From: CALDTK01 sp965213735
Lineage (GTDB): Bacteria; Bacteroidota; Bacteroidia; Chitinophagales; Saprospiraceae
Assembly (NCBI GenBank): GCA_965213735.1
Contig: CBDCAB010000006.1
Coordinates: forward strand, 496,001 to 560,000
Length of the DNA stretch: 64,000 nucleotides
Direction: 5' to 3'
Program-made: the position numbers and the translations under genes
Part shown: positions 46,549 through 54,761 of the stretch, one piece after another
Numbering within the stretch: position 1 is the stretch's first letter
How the letters are laid out: each line of letters starts with the position of its first letter
Notes under the pieces: model-generated
Databases searched by the model: none
The model's input: the letters and a program-made list of their open reading frames with translations, nothing else
Told to the model about the DNA's origin: nothing

Positions 46549-47052
46549 CTACACTGGATCGATATAGGCGCCCTGATACTCTGGCAGTAGGTCTTTTGAC
46601 TTCCAGCTAATCTCTACTGCATAGCCGTTTTTGCCCTCAGTTTGTGGAGTCACTTTTACTTCAGCGCCCGACTGCGTGTTGCCCATGAAAAGAGTTGTGT
46701 CGTTGCGGTCTGTGAATCCTACACCGTACTCACCCCGCATCGAGCTAAGTACATGATTGCGCGTGCCACTCACGCGTGGTAGAAACAGCGTGAGCACGTG
46801 ATTGTAGGTATAGCCATCGCTGTCGCCTTCAGGTGTAGCGGTGTAGCTGCCCTGCACGTTGCTAGTCTCAAGCGTTACCCACTTTTTGCCAGAAGCGAGG
46901 GTGATATCGGTAGTGATCTCACCATCTACCGCAACGGGTATGGCATCAATGTCCTTGCGGCAGACAATTTTGATTTCGGGGAAGATGCCGGCAGCATTGC
47001 CTTCATTGCAGATGCGTAGAAGGTCTTGCAAGTCGGCGCAGCAATCGATCAT
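46549..47052 (-). CDS. Phage major tail tube-like protein
   Basis: Encodes 167 residues, mostly beta. NVQGSYTATPEGDSDG, LTLFLPRVSGTRNH and GYAVEISWKSKDLLP match the beta-sandwich character of tail tube subunits, and the protein lies two genes after the capsid. I infer the tail tube role from position and composition. Its stop lies directly against a GTTTTGGCGAAAGC 14-mer (46535-46548). Confidence 0.5.
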   Translation of the reverse strand: MIDCCADLQDLLRICNEGNAAGIFPEIKIVCRKDIDAIPVAVDGEITTDITLASGKKWVTLETSNVQGSYTATPEGDSDGYTYNHVLTLFLPRVSGTRNHVLSSMRGEYGVGFTDRNDTTLFMGNTQSGAEVKVTPQTEGKNGYAVEISWKSKDLLPEYQGAYIDPV

Positions 47053-47108
47053 AATGGTAACTGGTGGCTAGCGTGTGCTAAGTGAAGGTTCTGGTGGGTT
47101 TGAAGTGA

Positions 47109-47549
47109 CTACTCTACCTCGTTTACGATGTTGGGTAGCTCACTTACGATAGCCTGCTGGATGGACTTGTCGGCCAGTACCTCGGCGGCAGTATAGACGC
47201 GATCCTTTACTCGAAAGCGTGGGAACTTCAGCGCGTACTTTTGACCACCCACAGTGAAGGGGGTGTCATGCCTGACAGGCTTAGCCTTTGGCTTAGACTC
47301 AATTGTCACACCACCATTGGATGTCGCAGCGGCGGCCGGAGCCTTTTCAATGGCCTCGATGCGCTGGAGCAGATTGTCAACAGTGGTCTCCAGCGACTCA
47401 ACTACTGTAACGCTATCTGTTGCGGCCTTTTCAGCATCGTCGAGGCGTTGCTTCAGGCTATCATTAGTAGCTTTTGCTTCTGTGAATTGAGCTTGCAGAT
47501 CGGCAACGGTAGATTTGGTGCTCTGCTCAGTTTTACTTTCGGTGGCCAT
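47109..47549 (-). CDS. Phage protein with N-terminal coiled coil
   Basis: Encodes 146 residues. An N-terminal coiled coil (QAQFTEAKATNDSLKQRLDDAEKA) leads to a Lys/Pro linker and a compact C-terminal domain (GGQKYALKFPRFRVKDRVYT). Position next to the capsid gene suggests a head or decoration protein. Confidence 0.4.
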   Translation of the reverse strand: MATESKTEQSTKSTVADLQAQFTEAKATNDSLKQRLDDAEKAATDSVTVVESLETTVDNLLQRIEAIEKAPAAAATSNGGVTIESKPKAKPVRHDTPFTVGGQKYALKFPRFRVKDRVYTAAEVLADKSIQQAIVSELPNIVNEVE

Positions 47550-47622
47550 GATGGGCGAGTTGTAGTGAGTAGGGTGTTAGACTAGGCTTTCGCCAAATCC
47601 AAGGGGGTGGTGTTACAGTGGC

Positions 47623-48579
47623 TTAGAACTGATCGTTGGCCTGGATGAACTCATCGCGAGCAATCGCAATTTGGTAACCGATTTTCCAATCAATTGCCAT
47701 CTGCACGCTGCGGATTTGCTGCATAAACTTGAACATCTGCATGTCGTTCGGATCGTCGTATCCGTAGTGCAGGTTGCCGGTAGCACTCATGAGCACAGCC
47801 TGGGAATTCTTGCCGAAACCTGGCAGGTGGCGGATTACGAAATCTTCCTTGTCGATTAGCACTCCACCGTCAGCAGTCTTCTCAGCCTTGCGCTTGTCGT
47901 ACTTCTTACTGATGCCGTCGATGTAAAGATTCTTGATGGCGCGCGAGCAGAATACCTGCACATCGCCATTCAACACTTCTTCACCCAACTCGCTGAGCTG
48001 CTCTTCGAAAAGCGTGACGATGTTGTCAGAGGTGTAGCCACCAGCGGGCAAGACAAATGGCGTAAGGCTGCCTGCTGCCTGCTCGTCAGTGATGATCTTA
48101 TTGAACCCCTTCACCACGTTGACTAGCAAATCACCGGCGGCCGGCACGGCAGCTGGCTCACCCTGCCATGCGGCATGATCGTTTTCCTTGAGCAACTTGC
48201 GGAGGTATGCTGAAAGGATTTGCGACTCGAAAGGGATGTCGTTGCCCTGCCCTTTGCGACGCATGCGGCCCAAGTAGCTGTTCTCGAAGTCCTGAGGGAA
48301 GATTTCGATTTCAGCCTTGGCAGCATCAACCTCGAGGACGCGAGGCGCGAAAGCAACCTGGTCTTCGCGCGGATTAAACTGCTTGGTAAAGCGAACGCCC
48401 AAGTCACCGAGTGACATTTGCGTAAGCACTTCCTTCCCCTTAACACCTTCGTGTGGGGTGAAGTATTGAGCAGAGGTAAACCCATGGTAGATCAGCTCGA
48501 TGAGTGTCTCATAATGAGTTTCAACATAATCTTGATACAACTCTACTTTGCTGAAATCAAGGGATGCGGTGCCTGGCAT
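47623..48579 (-). CDS. Phage major capsid protein
   Basis: Encodes 318 residues, about the size of HK97-fold capsid proteins of this phage group. Consistent features are the N-terminal LDFSKVELYQDYVETHYETL, then LAPRVLEVD-like strand, the central long helix (LYIDGISKKYDKR) and the C-terminal QIRSVQMAIDWKIGYQIAIA. It follows the protease and scaffold genes. The identification is by position and pattern rather than a signature motif. Confidence 0.65.
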   Translation of the reverse strand: MPGTASLDFSKVELYQDYVETHYETLIELIYHGFTSAQYFTPHEGVKGKEVLTQMSLGDLGVRFTKQFNPREDQVAFAPRVLEVDAAKAEIEIFPQDFENSYLGRMRRKGQGNDIPFESQILSAYLRKLLKENDHAAWQGEPAAVPAAGDLLVNVVKGFNKIITDEQAAGSLTPFVLPAGGYTSDNIVTLFEEQLSELGEEVLNGDVQVFCSRAIKNLYIDGISKKYDKRKAEKTADGGVLIDKEDFVIRHLPGFGKNSQAVLMSATGNLHYGYDDPNDMQMFKFMQQIRSVQMAIDWKIGYQIAIARDEFIQANDQF

Positions 48580-48632
48580 AATTTGCTAATTGAAAGTTGA
48601 AGGGGTCGGGGGTCGGAAGGGTGTGCTAGTGG

Positions 48633-49118
48633 TTAGCTGTTGTTACGCTTGCGGATTTCGTCGCGCATGGCGTAGATGGGATCGCTCTCTTGGCTGTGCT
48701 CAGCTGAGCGTTGCGATTGGCGAGAGCTGGATTTGGTGCGTGGCTTAGACGGACGCTTGGCAGCTGCTGCTTTCAGCTTTGCGTTCTCAGCTTTTAAAGC
48801 TGCGAGCTCGGCTTCTTGCGCGGTGGCCTCATCGTCTTCATCCTCAGCCTCATCGTTGTCGTCGCTGTCATCAGCGTCATCATCGCCTGAGCCGTCAGCT
48901 TCAGTAGCTGGCTTTTTCTTCGAGGTGTTGTCGTCGACGCTATCGCTACTTTCAGCGTCGGCATCCTCATCAGCATCGTCGTCGGCATCCTCAGCTGCGT
49001 CTAGCTCTGCCTGGAGCTTAGCATCCAACTCAGCGTCGGTGCTTTTGGCTTCGAGGCCGAAGAATGAGCGCATATTCTGCGCAATTCGCTGGCTGAGGTT
49101 GAGCTTAGTCTTCTTCAT
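48633..49118 (-). CDS. Phage scaffold protein
   Basis: Encodes about 161 residues from Met 49118; the frame reaches 49190, but this start lies 10 bp after the protease stop. Highly acidic central region (EDADDDADEDADAESS), then a helical Glu/Ala/Leu coiled coil (ALKAENAKLKAAAAKR) and a basic tail. Acidic coiled-coil proteins between protease and capsid genes are typical internal scaffolds for prohead assembly. Confidence 0.55.
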   Translation of the reverse strand: MKKTKLNLSQRIAQNMRSFFGLEAKSTDAELDAKLQAELDAAEDADDDADEDADAESSDSVDDNTSKKKPATEADGSGDDDADDSDDNDEAEDEDDEATAQEAELAALKAENAKLKAAAAKRPSKPRTKSSSRQSQRSAEHSQESDPIYAMRDEIRKRNNS

Positions 49119-49128
49119 AACTGTGCGC

Positions 49129-50019
49129 TTAGGCGCGGTTGACGAGCTGTTGTAGGCGAGTGATTGCTTGGCGTCTGTTGCAGATGCCATCGATCAGCCC
49201 GCGACTGCGAGCGTCGTTGGCGAGAAACATCCCGCCGGAAAGTGTTTTGGTAATCTTCTTCTCGCCACCCTTGAGAGGACGGAAGGCGCGAACGTTGTCG
49301 CGGAATAGCGCAGCGTTCTCATTTACCTCGGCGCGCAGTGGCTCCAAGTTGCCTTCGACAACTGCTAGGATGCTAGCGTTTTTGTCGGGCGAAAGATCGC
49401 TGGTGACGAAGATGTAATCCTCGCCTAGTGACTTGATGAGTTCCTTGCTAAGCATGGCATAAGTGCCGATGCTGCCGAACTCTGCCGCCTTGCCGTTGCC
49501 CCATATCTCAGTAGCGGCGAGTGTGCCGTGAATGGCTGCGCTGCCGGCAAAAATCGAGTGAACGAGTACAGGCTTGGTAAGTGACTGGATAGCTTCATGA
49601 AGCACGTGGCCTGCGTGAGCTTCACCACCACCAGAGTGGACTTCAATGAAGTGGCCAGCGATGTTGGAGTTTTGGTCGGCGTCCATCAGCATTTCAGCCT
49701 GTTCGCGAATGCCATAAGCGCACATGCCACCTTCTACTGCCATCGGGCCAGTAATGAGTAGACGGCTTAGTGATCCCGGATCGACGGGGTATCCCCGAGA
49801 GATGCTCGAGACGCTGAGCATCGTGTTGTCTTGCTGAATGATGTGAAGGTTGGTAGCTTCTTTTTTCTCTGCGAAGTCTTCAGCAGATAGCGACACACCT
49901 GCGCGAGCAAGCTCGATCTGGTGGACATAGCGTCCCATCTCTCGCATGCCCCATGCTATGTTAATAGCAAGGAGAGGGCTAAAGAGCGACAAGACTGTAA
50001 GCGCAGCTGCTTTTTTCAC
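49129..50019 (-). CDS. Prohead S49-type serine protease
   Basis: Encodes 296 residues from the GTG at 50019; an upstream ATG at 50094 would place the AGGACAG motif (50050-50061) inside the gene. EVHSGGGEAHAG matches the SxGG turn, and FAGSAAIHG carries the catalytic Ser (the Ser of AGSAAI), 21 residues before GSIGTYAML. This is the SppA/S49 fold used by phages to mature capsids. The start residues VKKAAALTVLSLF are hydrophobic, which may be a signal-like segment. Confidence 0.75.
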   Translation of the reverse strand: MKKAAALTVLSLFSPLLAINIAWGMREMGRYVHQIELARAGVSLSAEDFAEKKEATNLHIIQQDNTMLSVSSISRGYPVDPGSLSRLLITGPMAVEGGMCAYGIREQAEMLMDADQNSNIAGHFIEVHSGGGEAHAGHVLHEAIQSLTKPVLVHSIFAGSAAIHGTLAATEIWGNGKAAEFGSIGTYAMLSKELIKSLGEDYIFVTSDLSPDKNASILAVVEGNLEPLRAEVNENAALFRDNVRAFRPLKGGEKKITKTLSGGMFLANDARSRGLIDGICNRRQAITRLQQLVNRA

Positions 50020-50049
50020 GAGGGTAAAGGTGAAGGCACCTTCAGACGC

Positions 50050-50061
50050 GCAACAGGACAG
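50050..50061 (-). promoter_or_regulatory. AGGACAG motif, upstream of protease gene
   Basis: Plus-strand GCAACAGGACAG, read CTGTCCTGTTGC on the coding strand, 31 nt before the GTG start. One of five similar copies in the prophage. Confidence 0.4.
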
Positions 50062-50112
50062 GGATAATATGCCGCACATTGGCGCTGTCGCCAAAGCCGT
50101 GATCCTTCTCTA

Positions 50113-50592
50113 TTACCTCTTCTTAATATAGATTTTAGCCTCTACTTCCGCATCGAGCGCCTGAAATGCATGAGGCACACTTCCATCTAGTTCGAATCGT
50201 TGGCCAGCATTGTACACCTTTCTTAAGGCCATACCTTCTCCTACATAAACGATTACGCTACCTTTTAGAATTTCCCAGCGCTCAAGGTTGCCGTGAAGAT
50301 GGGTGTGGCTTGGCACCATCGCTCGTGGCACCATTCCTGCCAAGTGATAATACCACTCTGTATCTTCCATGAAGTGAGTGCCCTCGTACATACTCATCGC
50401 ATCATTAGGATCTATCAATCCAAAGCGGAGTATTTGCCCTTCTTCCATTCCGGAATGAAGCAGTTCTATATCAATTGGTTTTGATCCTTCCCTGTGTAGG
50501 TGGAGTGTGTCTACGCGCGCCATGCCGCTCTCCATTCGCTCGAGCAGCTCGTCGCGTTGCATAATCTTGAGGATTCGTGTCAGCGCCTGCAT
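50113..50592 (-). CDS. Cupin-fold protein
   Basis: Encodes 159 residues. VPSHTHLHGNLERWEILKGSVIVYVGEG is a beta-barrel strand pair with two His, a metal-binding cupin arrangement; QRFELDGSVPHAFQAL carries the third His. Resembles WbuC-like cupins. It has no usual role in a phage and is an unexpected gene in the morphogenesis block; cargo or a lipid/sugar-related role is possible. Overlaps by one base with the following gene. Confidence 0.7.
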   Translation of the reverse strand: MQALTRILKIMQRDELLERMESGMARVDTLHLHREGSKPIDIELLHSGMEEGQILRFGLIDPNDAMSMYEGTHFMEDTEWYYHLAGMVPRAMVPSHTHLHGNLERWEILKGSVIVYVGEGMALRKVYNAGQRFELDGSVPHAFQALDAEVEAKIYIKKR

Positions 50593-50864
50593 TAGGAGTC
50601 TTTGATTCTGACCAGCTCGAGGCGCATCAGGTGGTTCTCGTGAGTTAGGTCAGCTACCTGCGCCCGTAGCTCGGTTATTGTTTCTGTGAGTCTCATAATG
50701 TCCATCGCCTGCGCCTCACTGCGTCGCAGTAATTCATCCACTGCATCAAGGCGTCGCTTACGCCGACCGGTAAGGTGATTCCAGATGAAGCGTGCTGACG
50801 GCCATATCACGATCAGCGTGACCCACTTTACGACGTCCCAAATTTGATCAAATGAGACGTGCAT
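50592..50864 (-). CDS. Small membrane protein, possible holin or spanin
   Basis: Encodes 90 residues. One N-terminal hydrophobic segment (WVTLIVIWPSARFIW) is followed by a basic patch and a coiled coil (LRLTETITELRAQVADLTHEN type). Size and topology suit a holin or spanin-like lysis protein. Overlaps neighbours by 1 bp on both sides, so it is cotranslated. Confidence 0.5.
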   Translation of the reverse strand: MHVSFDQIWDVVKWVTLIVIWPSARFIWNHLTGRRKRRLDAVDELLRRSEAQAMDIMRLTETITELRAQVADLTHENHLMRLELVRIKDS

Positions 50865-52396
50865 TATTGTGCGATTACGTGGATCTTTGTGCCATCGCTC
50901 ACAATAGTGATAGCATCGTTGGACGTGAGACTAATGGAGCTGAGATTCTCTATAGTTTCGTTGCTGAATGGATCTAGTGTTACGGCGTTGCCTGTAGCAT
51001 CTGTCTTCTTCACGATCATGGCCCAGCCTTTCCAAAGGCCTGCGGGTGCTAGATTGAGGGTGAGTGCGCCAGCGCCAGCATCAACTAGTACGAGCTCGCT
51101 TCCGGCAGGGACGGGGCTGGTACTGGAGACGTTCACGATGCGCAGCGCGAAGTCGCTGGTGAGAGCCATCGTGTCGAGCGCTGAGGCGCCCACGAGGTGT
51201 CTCTTCTTCTGTGCATCGAATGCAATTGCGCCACTACCAGCTATAGGATTGTTGAGTTTTACAGGCCAGTCGAGCTGGCCATCATCAGTTATTTGAAATT
51301 CGCGGCCGGCAGTACCAATAAATGTTCCTATACCTGAAGTCCGAAAACCTCTCCCACCCAGGACGAGTGAGTAAGTGCTGTTGGAGTACAATTGAAGATC
51401 GAGATCAACATTACCTGTTGTCCATCTTTGCACCCTTGAAATGGTTGAGCCCACATGTATCGGAGCCGCTGGCGTGTTAACCCCTATGCCTACATTTCCA
51501 TCTGGAGCTACATAGACACCTTCACTTCCTCCGTCGCTTGATATCCAATGGCCATTTGTGCGAAGGTTTTGGGTTGCAACGTGATCGCCCAAATTGTCGC
51601 CTTCCCCCACTTGCAAAGTCGTTGGAGTAAGTCCAGCAGGCAGTGATGAAACTGTCGAAAGATTGGTAAGACGATTGGTCGCGCCAAACTCTGCAGTATA
51701 CATACCTGCAAACCACACGCGAGCATACCGCAGGCTGTTGTTTTTCAGATATACTACTGGTTTAGAATTTTCGATTGTTAGCACATATTCCAACGTGACT
51801 GGAATGTTTGCCGTAGAAACTACAGCTCCACCGCTCCATGCATTGATATTTATGTTAGGCTGTCCGGTAATGACGATTTCTTGGGCTAAAGAAATTAAGC
51901 TTGATGCAACTATCATTCGCAGAGCATAGAACGGCCCTACTCCATAATCGATCTCTACGCGTAGCCAAGAGTCATCAGGCACATTTCCGAGGTAGACTTT
52001 ATTCTGAGAGGGCAAAAAGTTGCCCCCGTCAGGAAGCTTGGTGCCAAGTCCTGATCCTGCCAGTAGACTTCCAGATCGACTAAGAGTAGTGGCTGAGTTA
52101 CCTGAGGTTTGGTCCCAAAAGCTTTTAGCGTCTATCCTGTTGAGCTCAAGTTGCACGGTAGTAGAGCCGGTGGCCACCACCTCGTCTGCTGTCTGATCGT
52201 CGGTGCCGGTGCCGTCTTGCAAGGACGCGACAGATTGTAGCGTGGGCCCAGCTGGTGTAAATATTACTAGCTCATCCTGACTTGGAGCAGGCCGCGCACG
52301 CAGTGTAGCGATAGGATCGCTGTAGGTCTGCGCATCTGCATCACCTGTGTAGGTGAATGCACTTAGATGAAAAAGTAGTGCTATTGCGATGCGCAT
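50864..52396 (-). CDS. Phage tail fibre/receptor-binding protein with signal peptide
   Basis: Encodes 510 residues. The start MRIAIALLFHLSAF, ending in GDADAQ, is a Sec signal peptide. The body is beta-rich with a GNVGIGVNTPAAPIHV block, the repeat motif seen in tail fibres and spikes of Bacteroidota phages and in host fibre-like proteins. It is probably exported before assembly or reflects an exported host-like fibre. Overlaps the upstream gene start. A glycine/serine tail segment is near the C-terminus. Confidence 0.6.
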   Translation of the reverse strand: MRIAIALLFHLSAFTYTGDADAQTYSDPIATLRARPAPSQDELVIFTPAGPTLQSVASLQDGTGTDDQTADEVVATGSTTVQLELNRIDAKSFWDQTSGNSATTLSRSGSLLAGSGLGTKLPDGGNFLPSQNKVYLGNVPDDSWLRVEIDYGVGPFYALRMIVASSLISLAQEIVITGQPNININAWSGGAVVSTANIPVTLEYVLTIENSKPVVYLKNNSLRYARVWFAGMYTAEFGATNRLTNLSTVSSLPAGLTPTTLQVGEGDNLGDHVATQNLRTNGHWISSDGGSEGVYVAPDGNVGIGVNTPAAPIHVGSTISRVQRWTTGNVDLDLQLYSNSTYSLVLGGRGFRTSGIGTFIGTAGREFQITDDGQLDWPVKLNNPIAGSGAIAFDAQKKRHLVGASALDTMALTSDFALRIVNVSSTSPVPAGSELVLVDAGAGALTLNLAPAGLWKGWAMIVKKTDATGNAVTLDPFSNETIENLSSISLTSNDAITIVSDGTKIHVIAQ

Positions 52397-52683
52397 GCCT
52401 GCCTAGTTTTTTCCAGAACCTTGCGCAGAAAAGCCTGGCGTTGATGGATGGCGTGGGTGCGTTTGTACAAAGCAAGCTCCTGCTCTTCGATGCGGACTTC
52501 GAGCATTTGGGCCTCCAGTGCAATTAGTTCGTCGCTTAGTTCAAGCGTGTCGACTGCCACGCCTACCGGGTCGTTGGGAGTTACCATGTGCGGCCCGGCT
52601 TCGCGAAGCTCAATTGTGTAGCTCTGAGCGCTACCAACAGCTGCGAGCATTAGCACAGCATAAAGAAGAATTGCTAATCGCAT
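52381..52683 (-). CDS. Small exported phage protein
   Basis: Encodes 100 residues from Met 52683; the start forms a TAATG overlap with the preceding gene. MRLAILLYAVLMLAAVGSAQ is a signal peptide. The mature part begins SYTIELREAGPH and ends in a charged helix. Possibly a fibre-associated or tail-tip protein. Confidence 0.5.
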   Translation of the reverse strand: MRLAILLYAVLMLAAVGSAQSYTIELREAGPHMVTPNDPVGVAVDTLELSDELIALEAQMLEVRIEEQELALYKRTHAIHQRQAFLRKVLEKTRQACASQ

Positions 52684-53426
52684 TAGTAAACAATTAAAAT
52701 TTTCGACCCAGAAGGCACGAGGCGGTTCCAGGTGAGTTGTGATGTGCCAGATCGGTCGTAATCCCAATCAGTGTCTGTGCCGCCTTCTTTGGCATCCATC
52801 ATCGCACCGTCGAGGTAGACGTAGAAGTTATTGGTGCTTGCCGGCAGCGTGAGGCCAGTAGTGGTAAATGTGCCACCTGCCGCCACTGCCGAGCTAGTAA
52901 CGTATGGCTTTCGCTGGCTACTCACAGCTGCACTTTGCGCCACGAAGAATTGCCCACTGGAAAGCGAAAGGGCATTGCCAGCATTTGCGGATATGAGCGT
53001 ACTTAGAGCTAAATCAATGTTCGAGCTGCCTTCGGTGATGCGTAAGTTGGAGCCACTGCGGGAGAAAGAGGTGATCTTTTCATTGGTGATAGAGCCATCG
53101 GCTTCAACTGCGCTTATGCTAAAGTTTGGATAGCTACCAGTTATGGTTACTATACCGTTTGCGTCGAAAGACACAATCTGATCAGGCGCATTATTCGTAA
53201 TGACTCCGGAAGAGCTGATGCTCGTACCAGTTCCGGCAGTGAGCAAGCTGGAGACGTTTTGATACGCAAAGCCTCCGGCACCATTGGCCACGAGCAGTTG
53301 ATTGGCTGTTGCGCCGCTGCTACGGAGCATACTGATAGGATCGACTCTTGTTTGAGCCAGGCACGTGACAGTCGCCGCAGCGATGAGTGTCAGCATGAGG
53401 AAAAAGCGTGGACGCGGTGAATTCAT
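52683..53426 (-). CDS. Exported phage fibre-like protein
   Basis: Encodes 247 residues. Signal peptide FFLMLTLIAAATVTCLAQ. The next stretch, VDPISMLRSSGATANQLLVANG, and the beta-rich remainder closely parallel the start of the 510-residue fibre protein (SDPIATLRARPAPSQDELV). The C-terminal end LTWNRLVPSGSKILIVY closes a beta domain. A fibre fragment or subunit is likely. Confidence 0.55.
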   Translation of the reverse strand: MNSPRPRFFLMLTLIAAATVTCLAQTRVDPISMLRSSGATANQLLVANGAGGFAYQNVSSLLTAGTGTSISSSGVITNNAPDQIVSFDANGIVTITGSYPNFSISAVEADGSITNEKITSFSRSGSNLRITEGSSNIDLALSTLISANAGNALSLSSGQFFVAQSAAVSSQRKPYVTSSAVAAGGTFTTTGLTLPASTNNFYVYLDGAMMDAKEGGTDTDWDYDRSGTSQLTWNRLVPSGSKILIVY

Positions 53427-54160
53427 TACAGTGGGCTTCGGATGATGAAGTAATCGTTGTTGGCTGGCACTGCCAGGGTGAGGGTATTACCATCCAACGT
53501 GAAGTCGCCTGCGGCAGCGCGAATCTCTATGCCGTCGCGGGTGATTTGGAGTTGGCTAAGGTCTGGGGGCAAAGGCAGCGTAAGTAGGACAGTGCTGCCC
53601 GACACGCGTTGTTCCTGAATGATGCAAGCTCTGCCAGCGGCATTCTCAATCTTCAGCAGATTGCCGAGGTAGTCGATGTAATGAGCTTCACCGGAAGGGT
53701 ATTTCTCGATGCGTGGGCCTTGACCACTCGCTCCCACAGGCGAGCCTGCCGCAATCGACACAATGGGAATTCGATAGCGCTTGGTAAAGCTTTGAGTAGC
53801 AACTACTGATGTATCGAGAGGTAAACCCAAATTGAGGCGCTCGCCTCTACTGGAGTAGTAGCTAATTTTTCCATCAAGCTCTATTACGAATTTGATACTA
53901 TCAGGCCAGCCACTGACAAAATTAGCGCCACTAGCTGTTTCAATGCCTGGTGCATAATACCTGCGCAGATCGCGAGGATTGGCGAGTCGAGCATTAAGAC
54001 CCTCCATTCCTGGGATGCGAAAATTTTGGTCGGTAGGATTGGTAATAGGTGGGAAGTTGGCGGGACTTCGCACCACTACAGAATCTACAGGCGTCTGAGC
54101 TTGTGCGATAAGATTGAAGGCAATTGTCAGCCAAAGAGTAACAATATGTCTGCTTACCAT
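53426..54160 (-). CDS. Exported phage protein, beta-rich
   Basis: Encodes 244 residues from Met 54160; the frame reaches 54193 but this start overlaps the upstream gene by 7 bp and begins a signal peptide (IVTLWLTIAFNLIAQAQ). The body contains NFPPITNPTDQNFRIPGMEG and ends NTLTLAVPANNDYFIIRSPL, a beta-rich end as in its neighbour. No family recognised. One of four adjacent genes with signal peptides. Confidence 0.5.
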   Translation of the reverse strand: MVSRHIVTLWLTIAFNLIAQAQTPVDSVVVRSPANFPPITNPTDQNFRIPGMEGLNARLANPRDLRRYYAPGIETASGANFVSGWPDSIKFVIELDGKISYYSSRGERLNLGLPLDTSVVATQSFTKRYRIPIVSIAAGSPVGASGQGPRIEKYPSGEAHYIDYLGNLLKIENAAGRACIIQEQRVSGSTVLLTLPLPPDLSQLQITRDGIEIRAAAGDFTLDGNTLTLAVPANNDYFIIRSPL

Positions 54161-54699
54161 CCCCACACTGTGTTTTGATCTGGATTGCCCCAAACTTCAT
54201 TTGTAACTGGATTGCCCCATGTATTGCCGATGGGTGCTACGTATTTGCTTGGCAAGGCCTGTGCAGGCGCGGCGGTAGTGCCTTCAAGTCGAATGCGATA
54301 GCCATTTTGATTCGGTCCGAGCTCACGATCTGTTAGGATGCGTAAGCTGGGAAAGAAGTAGCGTGCGCCATCAGTACTTGTGAGCTCGATAGAGATGCGA
54401 CGGTGACGCAACTTCATGAGCGTATCGGTGACTTCACTACGCAGCTGGCGCACACTAAAGGAGATGCTCTGATCGTAGCGATCGCCGTGCTCGCTGCGCG
54501 ACTGGGATTCTCTCCACGTGATACCAGCATCAGCTTCGATGTCGAAGAACTCAACTCCAAGAGGGTAATCTGCCAGATAGGTAGTGGTGAGCACAGGAGC
54601 TATTACAGCCATATCTGCCGATACAGCATAGCGCAATGACGCGATGCCAACATCTGGCCGGCAGGCACGACGTATTGAGTCTAGGCTGAGGCACACCAT
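54154..54699 (-). CDS. Phage tail-associated protein
   Basis: Encodes 181 residues. The C-terminal region has Trp-Gly repeats (GNTWGNPVTNEVWGNPDQNTVWGW), which may be a disordered or carbohydrate-binding tail. The start is not certain. The AGGACAG-type motif lies 32 nt upstream of the ATG. It precedes the first of the signal-peptide genes. Confidence 0.5.
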   Translation of the reverse strand: MVCLSLDSIRRACRPDVGIASLRYAVSADMAVIAPVLTTTYLADYPLGVEFFDIEADAGITWRESQSRSEHGDRYDQSISFSVRQLRSEVTDTLMKLRHRRISIELTSTDGARYFFPSLRILTDRELGPNQNGYRIRLEGTTAAPAQALPSKYVAPIGNTWGNPVTNEVWGNPDQNTVWGW

Positions 54700-54730
54700 T
54701 ACATGCGAAGGTGGCGCATGGGCACACGAT

Positions 54731-54742
54731 GCAATAGGACAG
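54731..54742 (-). promoter_or_regulatory. AGGACAG motif, upstream of 54154-54699 gene
   Basis: GCAATAGGACAG on the plus strand, 32 nt ahead of the ATG at 54699. One base differs from the most conserved copies (CAGG to TAGG). Confidence 0.4.
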
Positions 54743-54761
54743 CGCCACGCGCTACAAGGCG

